NCBI GenBank assembly: GCA_963663635.2
Contig: CAXXMY010000015.1
Span: 62,001-126,000, forward strand
Origin: Poriferisodalis sp963663635
GTDB lineage: Bacteria > Actinomycetota > Acidimicrobiia > Acidimicrobiales > Poriferisodalaceae
DNA length: 64,000 bases
Direction: 5' to 3'
Part shown: positions 33,092 through 40,812 of the stretch, in pieces
Numbering within the stretch: position 1 is the stretch's first letter
How the letters are laid out: the number at the start of each line of letters is the position of its first letter
Program-made: the position numbers and the translations under genes
The notes under the pieces: generated by a model
Told to the model about the DNA's origin: nothing
Database searches by the model: none
The model's input: the letters and a program-made list of their open reading frames with translations, nothing else

Positions 33092-34282
33092 TCAGCGGCG
33101 TGAACGCCCGGTTCGCTGTGTGACGTCGAGGCGCGATTGGGAACTCGGCTCGACGGCTGCTCGCAGCGCGGGCGGTGTGCGCACGAGTGCGCCGGCGGCC
33201 GGGGTCCGGCGCTCGATGGCATCGGCGGCGAGCAGAACGGCCGCGGCGGTGTAGGTGGACGTCTCGTTGTGCGGGAAGGTCGTGGCCTGCGGCACGACCC
33301 ATCCGGTGTAGTAGGCGCCATCTTCGGTCCGCAGCGCCGATGTGGCTGCGAACAGTTGGCGCGCGGCGGATTCGTCGCCTACACGCAAGTGGGCGAGCGC
33401 GCACTCGCACGTCTCCGCAGCGGTCACCCACGGTTGATCGGCCACGCACCGCACGCCGCGGTCGCCCAGGAGGAACTTCGGTGCGCCGGCCGCGAGGTGT
33501 GCCCGCGCTTGGGCGCCCTCCAAGGCGCCGCACAGCACCGGGTAGTACCAATCCATCGCCCACCGGTCCTTCGGCTCGAATGAATCGGGTCGGTGACGGA
33601 TGAGTTGGCAGATGCGCTGCGCCGTGCGGTCCCATTCGGGGCGCTGGTGCCCGAGCAGTGCCGCCAACGCGCCGCCGCACCGCAATGAGTGGACAACCGA
33701 CGACGAGCCGGTGAGCAGGGCATACGGCCACGGCGTGCCGTCCGCATGGACGGCCCACGGGATGTGGCCGCTCGGCTTGCGCAGGCCGACGACGAAGTCG
33801 AGGGCGCGCTCGACCACCGGCCACATGGCCTCGACGAAGCCGAGATCGGCGACGGACAGCCAGTGGTGCCACACGCCCACGGCGACATAGGCGCAACAGT
33901 TCGTGTCCACCTTGCGGTCTTTGACGCCGCGGGCGGTGTAGTAGTTGTGCCAGCTCCCGGCGTCGTGCTGGTTTGCCACGAGCCACTCGTATGCGGCCTC
34001 GGCAGCCGAGTGCCGGCCGGCGGCCGCAAGCGCCATCGCTGACTCGATGTGATTCCACGGATCGGCGTGCCCGCCCTCGAACCACACGATGAGGCCATCG
34101 TGCAGCTGACACGACTCGATGAAGTCCGCTGTGACGGAAATCTCGGCATCGGACAGCAGAGGGCGAGTGAGGCGTACCGCGTCCGTGCTGCCCGTATGCA
34201 TCACCGCCTGGGGTCCCAGCGAACTCTCGGCGAGCGAGCGCTGCTGCGTCCCGGCGGTGGCCCACGAGCCCTCAGCCCGCAT
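33092..34282 (-). CDS. Squalene-cyclase-like alpha/alpha-toroid protein (annotated elsewhere as prenyltransferase)
   Basis: A 396-residue all-helical protein. Repeated blocks such as GLIVWFEGGHADPWNHIESAM, EAAYEWLVANQHDAGSWHNYY and PSGHIPWAVHADGTPWPYALL resemble the prenyltransferase/squalene-oxidase repeat that builds alpha/alpha toroids. No DxDD or DCTAE protonation motif of true cyclases is visible, so terpene cyclisation is doubtful, and a glycan-binding or hydrolase-like function on the same fold is possible. ATG 34282 overlaps the end of the methyltransferase gene by 11 bp, so it is the third gene of a GT4-methyltransferase-toroid operon. Confidence 0.65.
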   Translation of the reverse strand: MRAEGSWATAGTQQRSLAESSLGPQAVMHTGSTDAVRLTRPLLSDAEISVTADFIESCQLHDGLIVWFEGGHADPWNHIESAMALAAAGRHSAAEAAYEWLVANQHDAGSWHNYYTARGVKDRKVDTNCCAYVAVGVWHHWLSVADLGFVEAMWPVVERALDFVVGLRKPSGHIPWAVHADGTPWPYALLTGSSSVVHSLRCGGALAALLGHQRPEWDRTAQRICQLIRHRPDSFEPKDRWAMDWYYPVLCGALEGAQARAHLAAGAPKFLLGDRGVRCVADQPWVTAAETCECALAHLRVGDESAARQLFAATSALRTEDGAYYTGWVVPQATTFPHNETSTYTAAAVLLAADAIERRTPAAGALVRTPPALRAAVEPSSQSRLDVTQRTGRSRR

Positions 34283-35108
34283 GGCTCGCCTCCAGTTGGC
34301 GCAGCGGCGCTGCGGGCCCGGACGCGTGTGGCCGACGGAACTCTGGGGACTTATACGCGTACAGCACAAGCGACTTGGGCAGCACCAGATTCAAGAAGCG
34401 GTCAAGTGTTCGTGTCAGTTTCGGCGCCTCGGTGATGTCCCACACGAGCAGCCGGTGGCATGCCTTCACCAGCCAATGGTCGTCGTCTTGCGGACCCACC
34501 ACACAGCGCAGCCACCAGTAGGGCGTGTGAAGGCCATGCGCGCCGTGGCTGTCGCTCACCGAGAGGCCGGCGGCGGACAGTTTCGCCCGCAGTTCGTCTG
34601 AGCCGTAGATGCGGACATGGCCGCCTGGCACTGCGGGCGCGTGATAGTCGCTGCTCAGGGCCCAGCAGACACGCTCGGCGGCTTTGGCGGGGACGGTGAC
34701 TGCAATGGTCCCGCCGGGCCGCAGCACCCGGGCGAGCTCGGCGATGGCGGCTTCGTCGTCGTCGATGTGCTCGAGCACTTCCGCGGCGATGATGCGGTCG
34801 AAGGCGCCGTTTGGATAGGGCAGCGCGGTCGCATCGGCCAGCACCGCATGATTCGACGCCGGGCCGCTGTGGCCGCTGGCCTGGTGTGCACTTTCGCTGT
34901 TGCCGTGTGACGCGTCGATGCCAGCGTCTTCTGCCATGGCCGCGAACATGGCAGTCACCGATCGCAGCTCGGCGTGGTCCCGATCCGAGGCCACCGTTAT
35001 GCAGCCACGGCGCGCGCTCTCGAAGGCGTGGCGGCCCGCGCCGCAGCCGAGATCCAGCACCCGATCGCCACGCCGGGCTCCGAGACGTTCGTAGTCAACG
35101 GTGAGCAT
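34272..35108 (-). CDS. Class I SAM-dependent methyltransferase
   Basis: A 278-residue methyltransferase with motif I VLDLGCGAGRHAFESARRG (about 17-35), ADATALPYPNGAFDRIIAAEVLEHI, and RVLRPGGTIAVTVPAKAAERV. Unlike small Methyltransf_11 enzymes it has a ~90-residue C-terminal part (HTPYWWLRCVVGPQDDDHWLVKACHRLLVWDI) with aromatic residues. Residues 62-85 are a low-complexity insert. It lies 6 bp after the GT4 gene and overlaps the toroid gene, so the three are presumably coexpressed. Confidence 0.85.
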   Translation of the reverse strand: MLTVDYERLGARRGDRVLDLGCGAGRHAFESARRGCITVASDRDHAELRSVTAMFAAMAEDAGIDASHGNSESAHQASGHSGPASNHAVLADATALPYPNGAFDRIIAAEVLEHIDDDEAAIAELARVLRPGGTIAVTVPAKAAERVCWALSSDYHAPAVPGGHVRIYGSDELRAKLSAAGLSVSDSHGAHGLHTPYWWLRCVVGPQDDDHWLVKACHRLLVWDITEAPKLTRTLDRFLNLVLPKSLVLYAYKSPEFRRPHASGPAAPLRQLEASHAG

Positions 35109-35114
35109 CAGCGA

Positions 35115-36452
35115 CTAGGAGGCCAAGCGCAGTAGCCGACGCTGTCGTGTGGGTGAGGGCTGGCCGGCCAGCAGTGCCCGGTAGTGCTCCACGGTGTGCT
35201 GGGCAGTGGCAGTCCACGAGTAGTTGGACTTCACCCGCACGCGCCCCGCGGCACCCACGGTGGCACGCAGGTCTGGCTGTCGGAGCGCCCAGCCGATACG
35301 TGCTGCGAGGGCTTCGGCATCGCCGGACGGAACCTGCAAGCAGGTCTCGCCGTCAGGTCCGGTCACCTCGGGCAATGCGCCGCCGGTGGTGGCGACGAGC
35401 GGAACGCCGCACGACATCGCTTCGATGGCCGGAAGCGAGAAACCCTCGTACAGCGACGGCACGACCGCCAGCTCGGCCTCGTTGTACAGCTCGACAATGC
35501 ACTCCTCGGTCACGCCGCTCACGAATTCGACGCTGCCGCGCAAGCCGAGCTCGTCGATCAACCGGCTGGCGGCCGAGTCATCCTTCGGGCGCCCGATGAC
35601 AACGAGGTGCAGTTCGGGATCTTCGGTGCGGAGCTTGGCCAGCGCCTCGAGCAGGTACGCGAGGCCCTTCATCGCGACATCGGCGCTGGCTGTGGTCATC
35701 AGCCGTCCCGGCACCGGCACGGCATCAGGCAACGGCCTGAATTGCGCGGGATCCACGCCGACGTGAGTGATGTGGAGGCGCTCGGGGTCGACGCCGTGGT
35801 CCGCAACGATGTCGTCGAAGCTGTTGCGCGACACCGTGACAACGCGATCGAGCCGTTTGGCCACCCGCGACTGCATCTTGGTGAAGGCGTAGAACCGGTT
35901 GAGCGCGAAGCGCTTGCCAGACGTGGGGGCGTGGGCCGTCTCGAGCCGCCGGTCGACGGTGATGGGGTGGTGGATCGTGCCGAGCACCGGCATGCCGGCG
36001 CGCCGCAGCCAGTCGATGCCATAGCCGAGGCACTGGTTGTCGTGGACGAGGTCGAAGTCTTCGATGCGCCCGCGCAGTGCGGCAAAGGCACGCAGGCTGA
36101 ACGTCAGCGGCTCGGCAAACGACGCGGTGCACGTGATGGCCCACTCGAGCACGTCGATCGGGGAGCGAAACTCAGCGAGCTTGGGGACCCGGAATGGATC
36201 GGGCATGCGGTACAGGTCGAGGCTCGGCAGCTCGGTGAGCTTGATACCGGGTTCGAGTTGCGGGTAGGGAGGGCCGCTGAACACCTCGACGCTGTGCCCG
36301 AGGGCCGCGAGCTCTCGTGACAGATGCCGGACGTAGATGCCCTGCCCGCCCACGTAGGGATGTCCGCGATAGGTGAGCAGGGCAACTCGCAGCGAGCCCG
36401 AGGCTGCGGCGCGTGAGGTCGGCGCCCATTGGGTCGTTGGGTCGGCGACCAT
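35115..36452 (-). CDS. GT4-family glycosyltransferase
   Basis: Retaining GT-B glycosyltransferase, 445 residues from ATG 36452, which has GGAGG at the right distance upstream. The N-terminal domain starts with LRVALLTYRGHPYVGGQGIYVRHLS, including the Gly-rich acceptor loop; the donor site is VVPSLYEGFSLPAIEAMSCGVPLVATTGGALPEV with the E-x7-E motif (EGFSLPAIE). Donor and acceptor are unknown. It is the first gene of a minus-strand operon with a methyltransferase and an alpha/alpha-toroid protein; the divergent gene is hemE. Confidence 0.9.
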   Translation of the reverse strand: MVADPTTQWAPTSRAAASGSLRVALLTYRGHPYVGGQGIYVRHLSRELAALGHSVEVFSGPPYPQLEPGIKLTELPSLDLYRMPDPFRVPKLAEFRSPIDVLEWAITCTASFAEPLTFSLRAFAALRGRIEDFDLVHDNQCLGYGIDWLRRAGMPVLGTIHHPITVDRRLETAHAPTSGKRFALNRFYAFTKMQSRVAKRLDRVVTVSRNSFDDIVADHGVDPERLHITHVGVDPAQFRPLPDAVPVPGRLMTTASADVAMKGLAYLLEALAKLRTEDPELHLVVIGRPKDDSAASRLIDELGLRGSVEFVSGVTEECIVELYNEAELAVVPSLYEGFSLPAIEAMSCGVPLVATTGGALPEVTGPDGETCLQVPSGDAEALAARIGWALRQPDLRATVGAAGRVRVKSNYSWTATAQHTVEHYRALLAGQPSPTRQRRLLRLAS

Positions 36453-36673
36453 TGCAGCCTCCGCCCGCCGGCGAGGCCTGTGGGGGTCAACCGAGTCGTG
36501 GTCGGCCCGATTCGCCGCGGGTTGGGTGAGGCTACCGACAGGCTCTGAGCTTCGAGTCACTGCGTCGTCGGGGTTGGGGCGCGTCGCCACGCCCACGCTG
36601 GGTGTGCTCGCCTCTGGGTTTCATCGCTTTGGGCGTGCTCGCAATGAGACCGCCCCGGTACCGTTCGCAGCGC

Positions 36674-37783
36674 ATGGCTGGCTCCGATGCGCTGCCCGAA
36701 GACCACCCCAGCCGTCGACTGGGCGACAGCGCGTACCTGCGAGCAGCACGGTGCGAGCCGACCGAACGGGTGCCCGTGTGGTTCCAGCGCCAAGCGGGAC
36801 GATCACTGCCTGAGTACCGGGCGCTGCGCGGCCCCGGCAGCATCATGGACGCCATCGCCGATCCGGCGACGGCGGCAGAGATCACACTGCAGCCGGTGCG
36901 GCGCTACGGCGTGGATGCAGCGGTGCTGTTCTCCGACATCGTCGTGCCTGCCGCCGCCATCGGATTCGGCATCGACGTCGTTCCTGGCGTTGGCCCCGTC
37001 GCACCCGAACCGCTGCGTCGGCGCGCCGATCTCGATCGCCTGCCGCCCCTCGATCCGCAAGCGCATACGCCCCACGTGCTCGAGACCGTGCGCCTGCTGG
37101 TTGCGCAGCTGGAGGTGCCGCTCATCGGATTCGCAGGCGCGCCGTTCACGGTGGCCAGCTACCTCATCGAAGGCCAGCCGTCCCGCCAGCATCTGCTCAC
37201 GAAGGCGCTGATGCACGCCGATTCGGCGCTCTGGCACGACCTCATGGAACGGCTCGCCGGGATCGCAGCGGCGTCGATGCGGTCCCAAGTGCTCGCCGGC
37301 GCCAGCGCCGTGCAACTGTTCGATTCGTGGGCGGGCGCATTGGCACCGGCGGATTACGCCGAGTTCGTGGCGCCGCACAGCAAGCGGGTGTTCGACGAGC
37401 TGGCAGACCTGGGCGTGCCCCGTGCGCATTTCGGCGTGGGCACCGGCGAATTGCTCGACCAGATGGCCCGAGTGGGAGCGGACGTTGTCGGCGTCGATTG
37501 GCGGGTGCCGCTGGGCTTGGCGCGCCAGCGTGTGGGGCCCGGCGTGGCGCTGCAGGGCAATCTGGACCCAGCGCTGTGCCTGGTCGATTGGCCGACCGTT
37601 CGCACCGCCGCCGATCGCATTCTTGGCGAAGGCACTGCTGCGCCCGGCTACATCTTCAACCTGGGTCACGGCGTGCTGCCCGAGACCGACCCCGCAGTGC
37701 TCGAATGCCTCGTCGACCATGTCCATGACTTCGACTTCGATGTCGTCGAGCGTGAGCCGTCGAACGCGGGCGAGTGGGAGTGA
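36674..37783 (+). CDS. hemE: Uroporphyrinogen decarboxylase HemE
   Basis: Decarboxylates uroporphyrinogen III to coproporphyrinogen III. It is 369 residues from ATG 36674. The N-terminal signature is VPVWFQRQAGRSLPEYR (usual PVWFMRQAGR; Gln replaces Met), then AVLFSDIVVPAAAIGFGIDVV with the substrate-binding Asp, GFAGAPFTVASYLIEG, FDSWAGALAP, and near the end YIFNLGHGVLPETDP with its conserved His. The frame is open further upstream but the family N-terminus begins at this ATG. A TACCGT hexamer lies nine bases before the ATG. cgoX overlaps the stop (GTGA), followed by lnt. Confidence 0.95.
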   Translation: MAGSDALPEDHPSRRLGDSAYLRAARCEPTERVPVWFQRQAGRSLPEYRALRGPGSIMDAIADPATAAEITLQPVRRYGVDAAVLFSDIVVPAAAIGFGIDVVPGVGPVAPEPLRRRADLDRLPPLDPQAHTPHVLETVRLLVAQLEVPLIGFAGAPFTVASYLIEGQPSRQHLLTKALMHADSALWHDLMERLAGIAAASMRSQVLAGASAVQLFDSWAGALAPADYAEFVAPHSKRVFDELADLGVPRAHFGVGTGELLDQMARVGADVVGVDWRVPLGLARQRVGPGVALQGNLDPALCLVDWPTVRTAADRILGEGTAAPGYIFNLGHGVLPETDPAVLECLVDHVHDFDFDVVEREPSNAGEWE

Positions 37784-39294
37784 ACGCGCCACAGCCGACC
37801 TCGCGGGGCCTCAAGCCCCGAGTGCCCAAGCCCCGAGTGATCATCATCGGCGGCGGGGTGACCGGTTTGACCGCGGCATATCGCCTGCTGTACCCCAACG
37901 GAAGCGCTGAGCCCGCGCCCGACGCGCCCGATGTCGTGCTGCTCGAATCAACAGACCGTCTCGGTGGAAAGATCCTCTCGACGCCCTTCCTGGGACGGTC
38001 AGTGGACGAGGGCGCTGATGCCTTCTTGCTGCGCGTGCCATGGGCCTCGAACCTCTGCGCAGAGCTGGGCATCTCAACGGAGTGCATCTCGCCAGCCGCG
38101 TCGGGGGCTTCGGTGGTACAGGCCCGCGCCACCGGGCTCGCGGCTTCCCCGTTGCCTGACGGGTTGGTGGCGGGCGTGCCGACGCGGCTCGGACCGCTAT
38201 GGCGATCGCCCCTCTTGGGACGATCCGCAGTGCTGCGCGCAGCCATGGACTACGTGCTGCCCCGCACTCGGGTGCACGCCGGATCGGCCGCGAGTGTCGG
38301 TGACATCGTGAGCGCCCGCCTCGGAACAGCCGTGGCGGCGCGGGTGGTCGACCCGTTGCTCGGCAGCATCAGCGCAGGTGACGTCAACCGCATTGACGCC
38401 GCGACCTCGGCGCCGATGCTGGGCACCGCACTCGAACGCAGCCGCTCGCTGATGCGAGGCCTGCGCGCTGTTTCTTCTGCCCCGACGGGCGCGCCGATCT
38501 TTGCCAGCTTCGCCGGCGGCATGGGCAGGCTTGTCGACGCGCTGAGAGATCGAATCTCCCGATGCGATCTGCGTCTCGGCGTCGACGTCGAAGGAGTGCG
38601 ACCCGCCGAACTGGACGAATTCGAATCTGGCCGCCCGCTTGCGGTCGAGACAGCAACGCAAACGCTGGACGCAGACGCTGTGATCGTCGCAGTTCCCGCA
38701 CACGCGGCCAGCCCGATCCTCGCCGCAGCTCCCGCCGCCGCCGACGCACTCGGGCGTATCGACTACGCCTCCGTCGCTGTTGTGACGTTCGGTGTGCGCA
38801 CTGAGGCCGTCGACGACGCAATTCCCGAAGCCGGCTTCGTGGTGGCCCGCAGCACGGGGCTGCTCACTACCGCGTGCAGCTTCGGCAGCAGCAAATGGCC
38901 GCAATGGTCCGACGGGGATCATGTCGTGCTGCGGGTTTCGGTCGGACGAGACGACGACGACCGTCACACCAAGATGTCCGACACCGAATTGCGGGACGCA
39001 GTGCTGGCCGAGCTCTCGCGTCTGCCGACGCTGCGCGCACTCGGCGACCGACCCGGCGCCATCGCCGATTGGCGCGTGTCCCGCTGGGACCGGTCGTTGC
39101 CGCAGTACCGCCCGGGTCACGGCGACCTGATCGATCGCGTCGACTCGGCGCTGGCTCACGACCTGCCCGGCGTCGTCGTCGCAGGTGCGGCGTGCCGCGG
39201 CTTGGGCATCCCCGCGTGCATCCGAGGGGGCGACGCCGCAGCAAGCACGACAGCTGAGCGTCTTCGTTCGACTCAGCCCGGCGCTTCGCGGTGA
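37780..39294 (+). CDS. hemY: Coproporphyrinogen III oxidase CgoX (HemY-type protoporphyrinogen oxidase)
   Basis: FAD enzyme that aromatises coproporphyrinogen III; in organisms with HemQ this is the physiological reaction. It is 504 residues from GTG 37780, which overlaps the hemE stop as GTGA. RVIIIGGGVTGLTAAYRLL is the FAD-binding fold; VDEGADAFLLR and SRLG-like ARLGTAVAARVVDPLLGSISAGDV follow; the C-terminal FAD contact is VVVAGAACRGLGIPACIRGG. The ten codons before the FAD fold contain a 15-bp repeat coding KPRVP. The lnt start overlaps its stop (GTGA). Confidence 0.92.
   Translation: MNAPQPTSRGLKPRVPKPRVIIIGGGVTGLTAAYRLLYPNGSAEPAPDAPDVVLLESTDRLGGKILSTPFLGRSVDEGADAFLLRVPWASNLCAELGISTECISPAASGASVVQARATGLAASPLPDGLVAGVPTRLGPLWRSPLLGRSAVLRAAMDYVLPRTRVHAGSAASVGDIVSARLGTAVAARVVDPLLGSISAGDVNRIDAATSAPMLGTALERSRSLMRGLRAVSSAPTGAPIFASFAGGMGRLVDALRDRISRCDLRLGVDVEGVRPAELDEFESGRPLAVETATQTLDADAVIVAVPAHAASPILAAAPAAADALGRIDYASVAVVTFGVRTEAVDDAIPEAGFVVARSTGLLTTACSFGSSKWPQWSDGDHVVLRVSVGRDDDDRHTKMSDTELRDAVLAELSRLPTLRALGDRPGAIADWRVSRWDRSLPQYRPGHGDLIDRVDSALAHDLPGVVVAGAACRGLGIPACIRGGDAAASTTAERLRSTQPGASR
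37813..37839 (+). repeat. 15-bp tandem repeat at the 5' end of cgoX
   Basis: aagccccgagtgccc followed by aagccccgagtg; encodes KPRVPKPRV directly before the FAD-binding motif. Confidence 0.85.
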
Positions 39295-40757
39295 GCCGGA
39301 GGTTCTCCCGAGCGCGACTGGTGCGCCTCGCCCTCGCCGGTGGGCTGGGCGTGCTGACCATGCTGTCGCTGCCGCCGTGGGGATTGTGGCCGCTCGGCCC
39401 GATCGGCTTCGGCCTCTGGCTGCGTTTCTGCGATCGGGGGCCCGACGGCGGTCGCTGGAGAGATCGCCTGGCATCCGCATGCGCCTTCTGGCTGGGCGCC
39501 TACCTGCTGGGCCTGTTCTGGATGACCGAGCTGACAGTGCCCGGCTGGGTCGCGGCGCTGCCGGTCGAGACGCTCATCATGGCGCTGCCGACATCGCTCA
39601 TTGCCGCGAGCGGAACGTGGCGAATGGTCACTGCACCCGCAGCGCTGGTGGTGGGCGAGGCAGCGCGTTGGAGCATTCCCTTCGGCGGCGTCGCCATGTC
39701 GAACCTGGCGTTGGGCCAGGTCGATGGGCCATGGCTGGCGGTGGCATCGGCCGCGGGATCCCTCGGCATCATTGCCGTGGTCGGCGTCGGCGCGGTCGTC
39801 GTCGAGCGCCTGTTCGCACGCGAATGGACGCGGGTGTGGAAGCCAGCGCTCGTGCTGGGGGTTGTGTCGGTGGCCGTGCTGGCCGTTCCCGACACTGCAG
39901 TCAGCGCCACGATCGACGCGGCAGTGGTGCAGGCCGGCGGCGAGCTGGGCACCAATGTCTCGACACCGCAGCGCAGCGCGCGGCTTCGGCATTTGCAGAC
40001 CACTGCGGACTGGTCGGGCTCCGCCGATCTCATGGTGTGGAGCGAGAGCAGCACATCCAGCGATGGCCCGCTCGAGGCGTCTGCGCGTCTCGCAGAGCTC
40101 GAGGTGCTCGCGGCTGAGCGCGACCTGGTGCTCGTCGCCAACTTCTATGAGCGCACCGCCGACGAGAGCCCCCCGCGCTTTCGCAACGTGACCGTCGCGG
40201 TCGGCCCGTCTTTGGGCCTGACCGATCGCTACGACAAGGCCCACCTCGTCCCCTTCGGCGAGTACGTGCCGTTGCGCGGCCTCGTCGAACCGTTTGCCGA
40301 CCTCTCGCTGATCGCGCGCGAGGCGATCGCGGGTGTCGGGCCCGGCGTCGTGCGGACGCCGCTGGGTGACATCGCCGTTGCCACGTCGTACGAGATCTAC
40401 TTTCCCGGCCTTGTGCGCGATGGCGTGCGAGCGGGCGGCAGCATCGTGGCCAATCCCACGCTGGCTTCCTCGTACCGGTCCTCGGTAGTGCCCTCTCAGT
40501 CGCTGGCAAGCGCCCGGCTCCGGGCGGTCGAGACCGGCAGATGGGTCCTGCAGGCCTCGACCACGGGATACAGCGCGATCGTGACGCCCGGCGGCACCGT
40601 CACTCAGCGCAGCGAGCTAGGCGAACCGGTGGTGCTGGTGGCTCGGGTCGAGCTGCGTTCGGGCACGACGCCAGCCGTCGCGCTGGGAATGTGGCCGCTT
40701 GCAATCGCCGCCGCGGTGGTGTTGTTGTGGCGCGGTCTCCGCTTTGGCGACAACTAG
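39291..40757 (+). CDS. lnt: Apolipoprotein N-acyltransferase Lnt with Ser at the nucleophile position
   Basis: Adds the N-linked acyl chain to lipoproteins. It is 488 residues. An N-terminal block of about six membrane helices (to ~residue 200) is followed by a nitrilase-like domain and a final C-terminal helix (ALGMWPLAIAAAVVLLW). Catalytic Glu is at about 252 (LMVWSESST) and Lys at about 316 (DRYDKAHLVPFGEYVPLR). The third member of the triad, Cys in the usual ICYE motif, is Ser366 here (VATSYEIYFPGLVRDG, codon tcg at 40386-40388). Spacing of the three sites matches the family, so Ser truly occupies the nucleophile place. It is translationally coupled to cgoX through GTGA. Confidence 0.88.
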   Translation: MSRRFSRARLVRLALAGGLGVLTMLSLPPWGLWPLGPIGFGLWLRFCDRGPDGGRWRDRLASACAFWLGAYLLGLFWMTELTVPGWVAALPVETLIMALPTSLIAASGTWRMVTAPAALVVGEAARWSIPFGGVAMSNLALGQVDGPWLAVASAAGSLGIIAVVGVGAVVVERLFAREWTRVWKPALVLGVVSVAVLAVPDTAVSATIDAAVVQAGGELGTNVSTPQRSARLRHLQTTADWSGSADLMVWSESSTSSDGPLEASARLAELEVLAAERDLVLVANFYERTADESPPRFRNVTVAVGPSLGLTDRYDKAHLVPFGEYVPLRGLVEPFADLSLIAREAIAGVGPGVVRTPLGDIAVATSYEIYFPGLVRDGVRAGGSIVANPTLASSYRSSVVPSQSLASARLRAVETGRWVLQASTTGYSAIVTPGGTVTQRSELGEPVVLVARVELRSGTTPAVALGMWPLAIAAAVVLLWRGLRFGDN

Positions 40758-40812
40758 CCTTAGTAGGTCATTTTTCCCGGGTGAGTCCTGTGAGGCAGGT
40801 TCGAGATTCAGC

